DNA of 39,880 nucleotides from a virus. The notes under the pieces are model-generated. The model searched no databases, was not told the origin of the DNA, and was given only the letters and a program-made list of their open reading frames with translations. The position numbers were made by a program, and so were the translations under genes. The stretch covers positions 1-39,880 of the IMG/VR virus record IMGVR_UViG_3300048587_000964. One strand, given 5' to 3'. How positions within the stretch are numbered: position 1 is the first letter of the stretch; each line of letters starts with the position of its first letter. This document shows, one piece after another, positions 7,785 to 14,513 of the stretch.

Positions 7785-7979
7785 ATGAGTGATAAGGCTA
7801 ATAAAATATTTAATGCAGAACAATCATTAGATGAATTTCAAAAGTTATCCATTCCTGCTCCCGAAACCTTTAGTGAATCACTAAAAATGATGTCAAAGAT
7901 GGTTCAGCATTTTCAGAAGATTTACGATTCCGGATATGAAAAGGGATACAGGGATGCGATTAAAAAAATTGATTTATGA
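7785..7979 (+). CDS. Hypothetical protein
   Basis: This 64-aa protein starts at ATG 7785, chosen over a GTG two codons upstream. It is helical with a tyrosine/glycine-rich C-terminus ('DSGYEKGYRDAIKK') of a kind seen at the ends of many small phage proteins. Its stop overlaps the next ATG (ATGA). Function unknown. Confidence 0.6.
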   Translation: MSDKANKIFNAEQSLDEFQKLSIPAPETFSESLKMMSKMVQHFQKIYDSGYEKGYRDAIKKIDL

Positions 7980-8413
7980 TAGCAAACGCCAAACAAAAAC
8001 AGCTAATCCACCTCAATACCCCAAATAGGGATATTAAGGAGGAGTTTGTGCAATGGGCCACTGGTGATGTAAACAAAACCAGCACCAACGATCTCAGTTT
8101 TGAGCAGGCAAACGCAATACTCGTAAAGCTTGGAAAAAAACCCTTGCGCCCAACAAAAGAAGATAGCCCATATTATTGGGGAATGTTTGATAGGCTGAAC
8201 CATCAGCACGCTAAAGTGCTAAGCTACCTGCACCAACTGCAGTGGACCAAACCTGACCCAAAGTATGGACGCGTGCCAGATATTGAACGTCTGGGGCAAT
8301 GGCTGCAGAGCAAACGATGCCCGGTCAACAAACCTTTAAAAAAAATGGACTCTAAGGAGCTCAATAAAATATTCACCGCCCTCAAGGGCATAATAAGAGC
8401 CACTTACAAATGA
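7976..8413 (+). CDS. Mu gp16-like protein (DUF1018)
   Basis: This 145-aa protein starts in an ATGA overlap. The body contains 'YWGMFDRLNHQHAKVLSYLHQLQWTK' and a C-terminal region ending 'LKGIIRATYK'. The last part recalls gp16-like proteins of Mu phages, where residues near the end ('KxLxKIIxAL') are conserved. In Mu the gene lies in the semi-essential early region, and its role is not well defined, possibly regulatory. The call rests on recalled family pattern and position between the early and late blocks. Confidence 0.65.
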   Translation: MIANAKQKQLIHLNTPNRDIKEEFVQWATGDVNKTSTNDLSFEQANAILVKLGKKPLRPTKEDSPYYWGMFDRLNHQHAKVLSYLHQLQWTKPDPKYGRVPDIERLGQWLQSKRCPVNKPLKKMDSKELNKIFTALKGIIRATYK

Positions 8414-8742
8414 GAAATATTTTATTCTCCTATAATTGGAATAACAAATTGGAGTGTAAGGCATATACCACGCTTCGTCTGCATCAGCCCGAGAAATATG
8501 TAGTGGGCGAAACCTACGACATTATATTAAAGGATGAAGTGCTGCACACCGCGACCATAATTGATGTTAAGCCATTGCGCTTTGATCAACTCAATGAATT
8601 TATAGCTTATTTGGACACTGGTTATAACCTTCAGGAGTGCCAAAACATCATCAAACGCATGTATGCCAAGGTAGATTTCAAAACTCAAAAATTGGCACTG
8701 ATATTATTGCGGAAACAGGAATTTTTAAATGAAAGACAATGA
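8410..8742 (+). CDS. Small protein with ASCH/PUA-like fold (tentative)
   Basis: This 110-aa protein overlaps its neighbours by 4 nt on both sides. The segment 'TTLRLHQPEKYVVGETYDIILKD...TATIIDVKPL' resembles ASCH/PUA-like domains, where an Arg-containing 'T(I/L)R' turn, a 'VGxxY' strand and a final 'I.DVK' strand build the RNA-binding barrel. The segment 'LDTGYNLQEC' follows. If correct, it binds RNA or modified nucleotides. I rate this as plausible only. Confidence 0.5.
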   Translation: MRNILFSYNWNNKLECKAYTTLRLHQPEKYVVGETYDIILKDEVLHTATIIDVKPLRFDQLNEFIAYLDTGYNLQECQNIIKRMYAKVDFKTQKLALILLRKQEFLNERQ

Positions 8743-9011
8743 GCTGGTATTGGTATGTATTAATAATTATCATCCTGCTCATCGCTCTTGCGTGGTGCCT
8801 GTCAAACCATTGCTTTGATGATGATGATGCAGACATGCACTGGAACGATAACTACGCTGCTCCAAAGCAACGTCTCAGCCAAAAGTATTGCCAGCATCCA
8901 TACGAGGCCAGATATACGAAATTAATAGAAAGCATCGTAACCTGCGAAACTACCGTAACGGCATGTGCCCTATGCGGAAAACATTTAACCGAACCTGAAA
9001 CTGATTGTTGA
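8739..9011 (+). CDS. Small membrane protein with Cys-rich tail
   Basis: This 90-aa protein begins in an ATGA overlap with the preceding gene. Residues 2-22 are a hydrophobic membrane span (YWYVLIIIILLIALAWCL), followed by an acidic patch (DDDDAD). The C-terminus has CETTVTACALC, a possible metal site. It is probably an inner-membrane protein with a soluble C-terminus. Function unknown. Confidence 0.6.
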   Translation: MSWYWYVLIIIILLIALAWCLSNHCFDDDDADMHWNDNYAAPKQRLSQKYCQHPYEARYTKLIESIVTCETTVTACALCGKHLTEPETDC

Positions 9012-9038
9012 GATGAGAAATCAAATTACTTAAAAAAA

Positions 9039-9371
9039 ATGAGACTCCGTGAAAAATACCAAGAGAACGAAAACCTTATTCAAGGATACACAGATTTTCT
9101 GCTAAACCACGGTTACAAAAATTATAAGCAAAATGCCCGGCTTTGCAAACAGATTACCAGAGCTGCAGAAAATAAACTGATAGAAGAGATTGCCCGCCTC
9201 CGGGAAGAGAATAAAAATATAAGAGTAGATGCCATTGTAGAACCGCAAATATTAAACTATGAGTACCCAACAGCAACAATCGCCACCATTTCAAAGCTTA
9301 CTCACACCCATATCCTTGGACTTTACCCTTCAAAGTCTAAAAGCCCTAAACATCATTTGGAACTATCGTGA
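9039..9371 (+). CDS. Hypothetical helical protein
   Basis: This frame is 110 aa long. Residues 1-70 are strongly helical and charged and look coding. The last ~37 residues lie in another frame of the following gene (9259-9636) and look less protein-like, so a 113-nt overlap or a frame change near 9250 is possible. No family recognised. Confidence 0.5.
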   Translation: MRLREKYQENENLIQGYTDFLLNHGYKNYKQNARLCKQITRAAENKLIEEIARLREENKNIRVDAIVEPQILNYEYPTATIATISKLTHTHILGLYPSKSKSPKHHLELS

Positions 9372-9636
9372 TATGTATGATCCTGAAGTGAACATAGGAG
9401 TTGCAGAAAAGGCTATGCCATCGGTATTACTGCAGGTAGCAAAAAAGCTTTCGAAAAAGCAGCTTACCCGCCAAATAGGGTTTCATAAAAAGGATGCATT
9501 TACAATCAAGCTTGAACCCTTTGAGGCCTTTTTCCTTGAGGTTTACATCCGCGGTATTGCAATACACCTTCCGTATGGTTATGAGCGCACAGTCGCGCTA
9601 AAAAGAGCTGGAGAAATAAATCAATTACTATCGTGA
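9259..9636 (+). CDS. Hypothetical protein
   Basis: This 125-aa protein overlaps the previous frame by 113 nt; an internal ATG at 9373 would remove the overlap and leave 87 aa. The part after residue ~38 ('MYDPEVNIGVAEKAMPSVLLQVAKKL') is clearly protein-like and helical, with a Lys/Arg-rich middle. Its stop overlaps the next ATG (TGATG). Function unknown. Confidence 0.6.
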   Translation: MSTQQQQSPPFQSLLTPISLDFTLQSLKALNIIWNYRDMYDPEVNIGVAEKAMPSVLLQVAKKLSKKQLTRQIGFHKKDAFTIKLEPFEAFFLEVYIRGIAIHLPYGYERTVALKRAGEINQLLS

Positions 9637-9797
9637 TGGAAATTAAATGTCATAGATGTCAACATTTGACCCAAAACCCAAAGAGCAAAAATTATTCTTG
9701 TGATAAGAACTGGTTTGGGGGTTGTACAAAACCACCCAAGTATTCGGCAAAGCTGTGTGCGGAGAAAAAGGATTTTAAACCTAAATCGATAGCATAA
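9636..9797 (+). CDS. Cys-rich mini-protein (zinc-knuckle-like)
   Basis: This 53-aa gene fits exactly between its neighbours, with TGATG and TAATG overlaps at its two ends, which is strong evidence that it is real. It contains CHRC near the N-terminus and further Cys residues at ~22, 30 and 41, a likely zinc site. The start 'EIKCHRC' resembles the opening of small phage zinc-finger proteins such as Mu Com (translational activator of mom), but no further similarity can be claimed. Confidence 0.6.
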   Translation: MEIKCHRCQHLTQNPKSKNYSCDKNWFGGCTKPPKYSAKLCAEKKDFKPKSIA

Positions 9798-10246
9798 TGG
9801 AAACCACCTACACCGTAAAGAGCAAACAGGACGGCTTCATCTGGAGCTTTAAATATACTTTAAACGGCGATTTAAGGGTTTTTATAATCGATGAAGGAAC
9901 GTTATCGGCCAAGCAGATGAAATGGCTATTTGGAAGTGGAAACTTCCCCGCCAACGAAAGCATAATGCGCTCGGTCTGGATGAAACAGCTCAAGGCCAAT
10001 TTTGAGATCACCATTGGCGAGCCAGATTTGAGTTTTGAGGCCTTCTGGACTGCATACAACCATAAGATAAAAAAAGTGGTGAGCGAAAAGGCCTGGGAAC
10101 GCCTGGGCAAAAAAGACCGGATGGCCGCCCTGGCAGGTATAAAGCCGTATGACGGTTACCTCTCCCGAAAGGGAATTGCCAAGGCGCATCCCGCCACCTA
10201 CTTGAACCAACGCTATTGGGAAGACAATCACGCATCAATTCATTGA
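9797..10246 (+). CDS. Hypothetical protein with replication-initiator-type C-terminus
   Basis: This 149-aa protein begins in a TAATG overlap. The C-terminal half has the pattern 'FEAFWTAYNHKIKK...AEKAW...YDGYL...HPATYLNQRYWED', which is common at the C-termini of phage replisome organisers and helicase-loader-like proteins. The N-terminal half is unlike a winged helix of the usual length, so it is at best a short relative. The role in replication is inferred from the tail motif only. Confidence 0.55.
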   Translation: METTYTVKSKQDGFIWSFKYTLNGDLRVFIIDEGTLSAKQMKWLFGSGNFPANESIMRSVWMKQLKANFEITIGEPDLSFEAFWTAYNHKIKKVVSEKAWERLGKKDRMAALAGIKPYDGYLSRKGIAKAHPATYLNQRYWEDNHASIH

Positions 10247-10249
10247 ATT

Positions 10250-10390
10250 ATGAGCAAAAACAAAATTGAGGACCCGATTGTAAGGGAATTGGCAAAAGGC
10301 CATTATTGGGAAGGCTTTTATACAGGCGCTGCTATTGCAACTGTGGTAATTGGAATAAACGTAATTTTTTATTTAACCCTAATATATTAA
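10250..10390 (+). CDS. Tiny single-span membrane protein
   Basis: This 46-aa gene lies between the preceding stop (10246) and the first DGR target gene. The sequence is a charged N-terminus, then a hydrophobic segment (residues ~24-45) containing GAAIATVVIGINVIF. It could be a small inner-membrane peptide such as a holin-like or exclusion protein. Its separation from the lysis-type genes argues against a simple holin. Confidence 0.5.
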   Translation: MSKNKIEDPIVRELAKGHYWEGFYTGAAIATVVIGINVIFYLTLIY

Positions 10391-10393
10391 ACA

Positions 10394-10909
10394 ATGAAAA
10401 CAGAAACATTGGAAATCCAAAAGGATGCTGCCGTAAAGGCGCACGACAATGCCAAAAATTCCGGCAAGAAACTGCTGGAAGATCTCTTTGGAAAAAAGAC
10501 CTTTCAAAAGAGGATAACAGACCGAATAAAGGAATTTCAGGATGTCCTCAATGAACTTGGCGACGACGATGAGGATGTGGTGGAATATCACAAAATGTGC
10601 ACGGTATTTACAGACACCCGTCACCATCTCTTAAACTACCAACGAGCCGTATTGATAGCCAAATCGCTCAACGAAGGTTGGGAACCAGACTTTGGAAACT
10701 TTGACGAATGGAAATACTATCCCTGGTTTAAATTTCAAAAAGGAAGCACGGCAGCTTCGGGCTTCGGGTTTTCGTTCAACGGTTGGGCGACCTCGAGCAC
10801 GAGTACGACTGTCGGCGCCCGCCTTTGTTTTAAATCGGCTGAGCTGGCAAAATACGCCGGAAAACAATTTGAAGACATATACAAGAATTTTTTAACCCTT
10901 AATAAATAA
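10394..10909 (+). CDS. DGR variable protein 1
   Basis: This 171-aa protein has an N-terminal helical, charged region (1-~75). The rest shares its layout with variable protein 2: 'LNEGW.P..G...E.KY.PWF.F', a variable segment, then 'VGARLCFKSAELAKYAGKQFE'. The variable repeat at 10755-10828 matches the template except at template adenines, so this gene is a target of the DGR. The variable codons correspond to AAC/AAT codons in the template. The family with the GARLCFKS...YAGKQF ending is, from memory, frequent among Bacteroidota phages. The fold (C-type lectin-like or other) cannot be decided by eye, but it should be a ligand-binding display protein. Confidence 0.88.
   Translation: MKTETLEIQKDAAVKAHDNAKNSGKKLLEDLFGKKTFQKRITDRIKEFQDVLNELGDDDEDVVEYHKMCTVFTDTRHHLLNYQRAVLIAKSLNEGWEPDFGNFDEWKYYPWFKFQKGSTAASGFGFSFNGWATSSTSTTVGARLCFKSAELAKYAGKQFEDIYKNFLTLNK
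10755..10828 (+). repeat. DGR variable repeat VR1
   Basis: This repeat aligns without gaps to the template 11327-11400. Over the 70 nt from template 11331, 12 of 20 adenine positions differ and none of the other 50 positions differ. The changes run from A to G, C or T. It is followed by a constant coding segment of ~80 nt. Confidence 0.93.
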
Positions 10910-10912
10910 CAG

Positions 10913-11293
10913 ATGAAACACGCAATCAAAACATTCGAGGATGCCTGTGCGGCTCTTAAAATTTCAACTTATCTCCCGGACTTTTCCACATCGCCGGAAC
11001 ATCACCAAAAAGCACTTATTGCCCATTACAAACTGGTGATCATCAATGAAGCGCTTAACGAAGGTTGGAAACCTAACTGGGGAGATTGGAATGAATCTAA
11101 GTATTTTCCCTGGTTCGATTTCCAAAGAGGAAGCGATAAGTCTTCGGGCTTCGGGTTTTCGTACTTCGTTTGGACGTACTCGCTCACGGGTACGGATGTC
11201 GGCGCCCGCCTTTGTTTTAAATCGGCTGAGCTGGCAAAATACGCCGGAAAACAATTTGAAGAATTGTATAAGGATTATTTCCTGTTAGAATAG
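10913..11293 (+). CDS. DGR variable protein 2
   Basis: This 126-aa protein starts 3 nt after the stop of variable protein 1. The N-terminal ~45 residues ('TFEDACAALKISTYLPDFSTSPEH') differ from protein 1. From 'LNEGWKPNWGDWNESKYFPWFDFQRGS' onward the two are homologous. The variable repeat lies at 11139-11215, followed by an invariant 'GARLCFKSAELAKYAGKQFEELYKD' tail. Two adjacent targets served by one template suggest gene duplication inside the DGR. The position far from the tail-fibre genes leaves open where the protein sits; a virion or cell-surface binding role is expected from other DGRs. Confidence 0.88.
   Translation: MKHAIKTFEDACAALKISTYLPDFSTSPEHHQKALIAHYKLVIINEALNEGWKPNWGDWNESKYFPWFDFQRGSDKSSGFGFSYFVWTYSLTGTDVGARLCFKSAELAKYAGKQFEELYKDYFLLE
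11139..11215 (+). repeat. DGR variable repeat VR2
   Basis: This repeat aligns without gaps to the template 11324-11400. Over the 70 nt from template 11331, 14 of 20 adenines are replaced and 0 of 50 non-adenine positions are changed. Its pattern of changes differs from VR1 at most central sites, so the two copies have been diversified separately. Confidence 0.93.
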
Positions 11294-11500
11294 ACTGATA
11301 AGGTGGTGCATTGCTTGTGCTGTAGTCTTCAGGCTTCAGGTTTTCGTACAACGATTGGACGAACTCGAACACGAATACGAATGTCAGCGCCCACCTATGT
11401 AAAATTACAGCAATGCAGACCCTGCCCGCACGGCAAAAAATGACAATAATACAATTGCGCTTTGGTACCCTTGGGAAGAAGAGCACTTAAAACAAAGGCT
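11294..11500 (+). ncRNA. DGR template repeat (TR, 11324-11400) and template RNA region
   Basis: The template repeat at 11324-11400 lies after the second target gene and before the reverse transcriptase. In the reading frame of the targets it would contain repeated Asn codons (AAC/AAT) at the variable sites, the hallmark of a DGR template. The GC-rich end GTCAGCGCCCACCTATGT matches the 3' end of both variable repeats except at its adenines, so it holds the equivalent of the homing sequence. The 100 nt from 11401 to 11500 are untranslated and would be the downstream part of the template RNA used for priming. Confidence 0.9.
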
Positions 11501-12463
11501 TTGAAAAGACAAAATCACATATTCGAAAAAATAACCACACTGGAGAACCTTCAGCTTGCAGACGAGCGTGCAAGAAAAGGCAAAAGCCACCAGTACGGCA
11601 TACGAAAGTTTGACAGAAACCGTGAGGAAAATTTATTGCAGCTTCAAAAAATGCTTATTGAAAAAAACTATAGAACATCCGAATATGATATCTTTTCCAT
11701 CTTCGAGCCTAAAGAGCGCCAAGTGTACCGCCTTCCATACTTTCCAGATAGGATAACACACCATGCAATAATGAATGTTTTGGAACCTATCTTCCTAAAA
11801 GTTTTCACAGCTGACACTTACAGCTGCATAAAAGGCCGTGGCATCCACGGAGCCGCCAACAATTTAAAGAAGGCGCTACAAGATGAAGAAAATACGCAGT
11901 ACTGCCTTAAAATGGATATCGTAAAATTTTACCCAAGTGTAGACCATGAAACATTGAAAAACCAACTTGCCAAAAAATTCAAGGACCGGGAATTGTTATG
12001 GTTATTACACGAAATAATCGACAGTGCGGATGGTCTTCCGATTGGGAACTACCTGAGTCAATATTTAGCAAATTTCTACTTGTCATATTTTGACCATTGG
12101 CTCAAGGAACAGATGGGCGTTAAATATTACTTCAGGTACGCCGATGATCTCGTAATACTGTCAAGTAACAAAAATGAACTTCACGCCCTTTTAAACACGA
12201 TTAAACAGTATTTAAATGAACGTTTAAAGCTGGAAGTAAAGGACAATTACCAAATATTTCCCGTTGCTTCCCGCGGGATTGATTTTGTGGGCTACAAATT
12301 CTACCACACCCACACCTTACTGAGAAAAAGCATCAAGAAGCGCTTTGCCAAGGCTGTATCAAAAAAGAAGGATAGAGCCACCATTGCTGCATATTACGGT
12401 TGGGCAAAGCACGCAGATACCAATCACTTACTCAAAAAATTATTACCCAATGAACAATTTTAA
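11501..12463 (+). CDS. DGR reverse transcriptase
   Basis: This reverse transcriptase has 320 aa from TTG 11501 ('MKRQNHIFEKITTLENLQLA'), the usual DGR-RT beginning; the open frame extends 13 codons further upstream. The RT motifs are seen in order: first catalytic Asp139 in CLKMDIVKFYPSV, GLPIGNYLSQ at 178-187 and YADD at 213-216. The SQ after the GLPIGN turn, where group II intron and retroviral enzymes have other residues, marks the DGR class. The enzyme copies the template RNA with adenine-specific errors and the cDNA replaces the variable repeats. No recognisable avd gene lies nearby. The following gene starts inside its last codons. Confidence 0.95.
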   Translation: MKRQNHIFEKITTLENLQLADERARKGKSHQYGIRKFDRNREENLLQLQKMLIEKNYRTSEYDIFSIFEPKERQVYRLPYFPDRITHHAIMNVLEPIFLKVFTADTYSCIKGRGIHGAANNLKKALQDEENTQYCLKMDIVKFYPSVDHETLKNQLAKKFKDRELLWLLHEIIDSADGLPIGNYLSQYLANFYLSYFDHWLKEQMGVKYYFRYADDLVILSSNKNELHALLNTIKQYLNERLKLEVKDNYQIFPVASRGIDFVGYKFYHTHTLLRKSIKKRFAKAVSKKKDRATIAAYYGWAKHADTNHLLKKLLPNEQF

Positions 12464-12746
12464 GGATTTCAACATTAAACCGTCACTTGAATATTTTACT
12501 GGTGACAAGATAAAGATTGACCGCATCCTCAATATGCCAATCGTGGTCACAAATTTTAAAGTGGAACCATCCAAGAAAAAGGAAGGGAGTGATTATCTGA
12601 CCCTCCAAATAGAAAAGAACGGTGTTAAGCACGTTGTGTTTACCGGCTCAACCATACTTATTCAATTGATACAGAAAGTGCCACAGGATAGGTTTCCGTT
12701 TGTGACAACTATTGTAAAGGAAGGGGAACATTTAGAATTTACTTAA
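12450..12746 (+). CDS. Small OB-like protein next to the DGR (candidate accessory)
   Basis: This protein has 98 aa from ATG 12450, overlapping the RT stop by 14 nt, which suggests translational coupling. The pattern 'VVTNFKVEPSKKKEGSDYLTLQIEKNGVKHVVFTGS' looks like a beta-rich, OB-fold-like nucleic-acid binder, with basic residues between strands. It is not an Avd-type helical bundle. Its coupling to the RT makes a role in DGR function or in single-strand DNA handling possible. This is inference. Confidence 0.6.
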   Translation: MNNFKDFNIKPSLEYFTGDKIKIDRILNMPIVVTNFKVEPSKKKEGSDYLTLQIEKNGVKHVVFTGSTILIQLIQKVPQDRFPFVTTIVKEGEHLEFT

Positions 12747-12747
12747 A

Positions 12748-13188
12748 ATGAAATACAAGCCATTCCAGCTTAAACCCCAAATGTTCTATTTCTGGATAAA
12801 GGTAACCACTCATTACCATTCTGGAGAACGTTTACATTTTGTTAGGTGGTCGGGTTATACGTGGGAACAGTTTACACGGTGGAAATGGTATTTTGAGTAT
12901 CGTGCAGCACTCTTTAAAGTTAAAAATCCCCGGGCTTATGTAGAAGTAAAATATGGGCCAGAACCGGCAACAGGAAAAACGGAATTCACAATACTAAGGA
13001 ATAGGATACGCGCAAAGAAAGCAAAGATTACCGAGTTCACAAATAAACTTAAAATGGCTGAGGATTCCTGGAACGAATTATTCCCGATTGTGGAAGACCA
13101 GTTGTATAAAAGGGCAGTTACAAAAATTGAGCGATTAAAAAATGAACTCACAGAAATGGAAGCTGAATATTCACTTAAAAGTAAATAA
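12748..13188 (+). CDS. Hypothetical protein with C-terminal coiled coil
   Basis: This 146-aa protein has an N-terminal half rich in aromatic residues ('FYFWIKVTTHYHSGERLHFVRWSGYTWEQFTRWKWYFEY'). The C-terminal ~75 residues are a charged helix that looks like a coiled coil. It lies directly behind the OB-like gene, 1 nt after its stop. It is not recognised; it is too charged and too long for the usual Avd protein but sits in the right neighbourhood for an accessory. Confidence 0.6.
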   Translation: MKYKPFQLKPQMFYFWIKVTTHYHSGERLHFVRWSGYTWEQFTRWKWYFEYRAALFKVKNPRAYVEVKYGPEPATGKTEFTILRNRIRAKKAKITEFTNKLKMAEDSWNELFPIVEDQLYKRAVTKIERLKNELTEMEAEYSLKSK

Positions 13189-13467
13189 ATGAGTATTAAA
13201 AATTATCAATCATTTGAATTCAAAAAGAGGGGTATTTTTGAAATATGTACGGGAATTTATGAATTACCAATTGGTTGGATTCAGAAGCATGAAGAAAGGG
13301 AGATTATTGGTGAAACCGATCTATTATATGTTACCCACTTACTAAAATCTTCGCATGGGGAATGGGTAGGTAATAAAGTAATTCAACATCAATACGTTTT
13401 ACCAATCGGAATCCACAAAAGTCGCCTTGTAGAATGGGTGAATTCTCAACTCTCTATTTTTGATTAA
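13189..13467 (+). CDS. Hypothetical protein
   Basis: This 92-aa protein follows the previous stop directly. It is soluble, with a mixed alpha/beta look and several Trp and Tyr residues ('PIGWIQKHEER', 'HGEWVGNKVIQH'). No motif is recognised. It closes the operon that starts before the DGR. Confidence 0.6.
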   Translation: MSIKNYQSFEFKKRGIFEICTGIYELPIGWIQKHEEREIIGETDLLYVTHLLKSSHGEWVGNKVIQHQYVLPIGIHKSRLVEWVNSQLSIFD

Positions 13468-13510
13468 GGAAAACCGTAAAGGAATTAAAAATGATGTTGG
13501 TATATTGCGG

Positions 13511-13705
13511 TTATAAAGTTAAATCTGGAAATTCAAGAATGAAATTACGATAAATCTTTGCGCCCATATGTAGTTCTGGAAAAGTAGCTGTTGGGTTTTC
13601 TTTAATCACACGCTCACAAGCTAATTTTAATTTTGCTTGTTGTTCAGGATTTAATGAATAGCCATCTGAGACTTCGTGGAATAATTTATTAGTGAGTTCT
13701 TGCAT
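13511..13705 (-). CDS. Hypothetical small protein on the opposite strand
   Basis: This 64-aa gene is read leftward. 'MQELTNKLFHEVSDGYSLNPEQQAKLKLACERVIKENPTA' has ordinary protein composition and no low-complexity shadow look. It stands alone between rightward genes, divergent from the lipoprotein gene, a typical place for a lysogeny-expressed moron. No family is recognised. Confidence 0.5.
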   Translation of the reverse strand: MQELTNKLFHEVSDGYSLNPEQQAKLKLACERVIKENPTATFPELHMGAKIYRNFILEFPDLTL

Positions 13706-13755
13706 AACTGAATTATTAAGATTGAAAAAGTACTAAAAATTTATATATTTAAACT

Positions 13756-14214
13756 ATGAAAAAACTACTAATACTATTATCGGCTCTCTACCTATCGTGT
13801 TCTGGAAGTTCTGAGAAAAGCGAAATTATTAAACTTGAAAATAAGCATTGTGCTGTTGTTTTTGACTCATTAGATCCCTTTTTTAGAGAACCAATTTTGA
13901 CAGAGTTTGCAAAATATTCAAAACTTCAAAAATCTGCCAAAGGGGAAAATGTTTCACAGATAGCACAGACATTACTTAATTCAGCCATCAGGTATCCCAA
14001 AACTTTAAAGATTGATGGTTCAGATAACGCTTATGTGTATCTGAATGACAGGGATTTGATAGCAATGGATCGAGACAAAGGAACTCTTACCTTTTCTCAA
14101 ACTTTTACATCTGAAAACAAGCTTGGCATGAAAGTTAAAGGCCAATACTGGCTAAAGGTTAAATACACTGCAGGATGTAAACCTTTTGAAGTTTTGGACT
14201 TTCAGATAGAATAA
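13756..14214 (+). CDS. Lipoprotein (putative moron)
   Basis: This 152-aa protein has a signal peptide of lipoprotein type: positively charged MKK, hydrophobic LLILLSALYLS, then lipobox YLSC with Cys at 15, followed by Ser/Gly/Ser/Ser. The mature part is beta-rich with no recognised domain. The gene has its own promoter-like sequence: TTG (13722-13724), a 19-bp spacer and TATATTTA (13744-13751). The start site would be at or near the ATG, giving a very short leader. Single membrane-anchored lipoproteins in prophages often cause exclusion of other phages or alter the host surface; that role is inferred. Confidence 0.7.
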   Translation: MKKLLILLSALYLSCSGSSEKSEIIKLENKHCAVVFDSLDPFFREPILTEFAKYSKLQKSAKGENVSQIAQTLLNSAIRYPKTLKIDGSDNAYVYLNDRDLIAMDRDKGTLTFSQTFTSENKLGMKVKGQYWLKVKYTAGCKPFEVLDFQIE

Positions 14215-14223
14215 TTATTCTTT

Positions 14224-14275
14224 TTGTCAGTACGTATTGACAATTTGGCAGTTTTAAAGTTTTGTGCTATATTTG
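14224..14275 (+). promoter_or_regulatory. Strong Bacteroidota-type promoter with upstream dyad
   Basis: TTG (14245-14247), a 20-bp spacer and TATATTTG (14268-14275) fit the -33/-7 consensus. Just upstream is the dyad TTGTCA (14224-14229) / TGACAA (14238-14243), placed where an activator would bind. It drives the small HTH gene at 14322 and the genes after it, and may be a middle or late promoter. Confidence 0.65.
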
Positions 14276-14321
14276 GGGGCGAACCTAACTCAATACCGCC
14301 TACCTACTTGGGCGCGCAGCT

Positions 14322-14501
14322 ATGGCCAGAGACCCAGTTTTATTCCAAAAGCAAAAAGACAGAGTAATCAAGTATTACCAGCGCTGGGATAGCCTGAAGG
14401 AGTTTGGCGTCAAGAAACACACAAATGCGTGGTGCATTGCAAAAGCCGCAAATCATTTTGGATTGACTCCAGGAACCGTTTCAAATTATTTATATAGATA
14501 A
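14322..14501 (+). CDS. Small HTH protein (candidate late regulator)
   Basis: This 59-aa gene lies in an otherwise empty 300-nt stretch. It is preceded by a good promoter and followed 12 nt later by another gene. The C-terminal part 'WCIAKAANHFGLTPGTVSNYLY' is a helix-turn-helix, and the N-terminus is a charged helix. Small proteins of this layout ('MARDR...KRRD...') are, from memory, common in flavobacterial phages. Its place before the head gene block makes it a candidate for the Mor/C role, but there is no sequence similarity to those proteins. Confidence 0.65.
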   Translation: MARDPVLFQKQKDRVIKYYQRWDSLKEFGVKKHTNAWCIAKAANHFGLTPGTVSNYLYR

Positions 14502-14513
14502 AAACTTTAGACC

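Noticed and set aside
10250-10390. Calling the 46-aa membrane peptide a holin
   Set aside because: No lysis genes lie beside it, and a single span alone is not enough.
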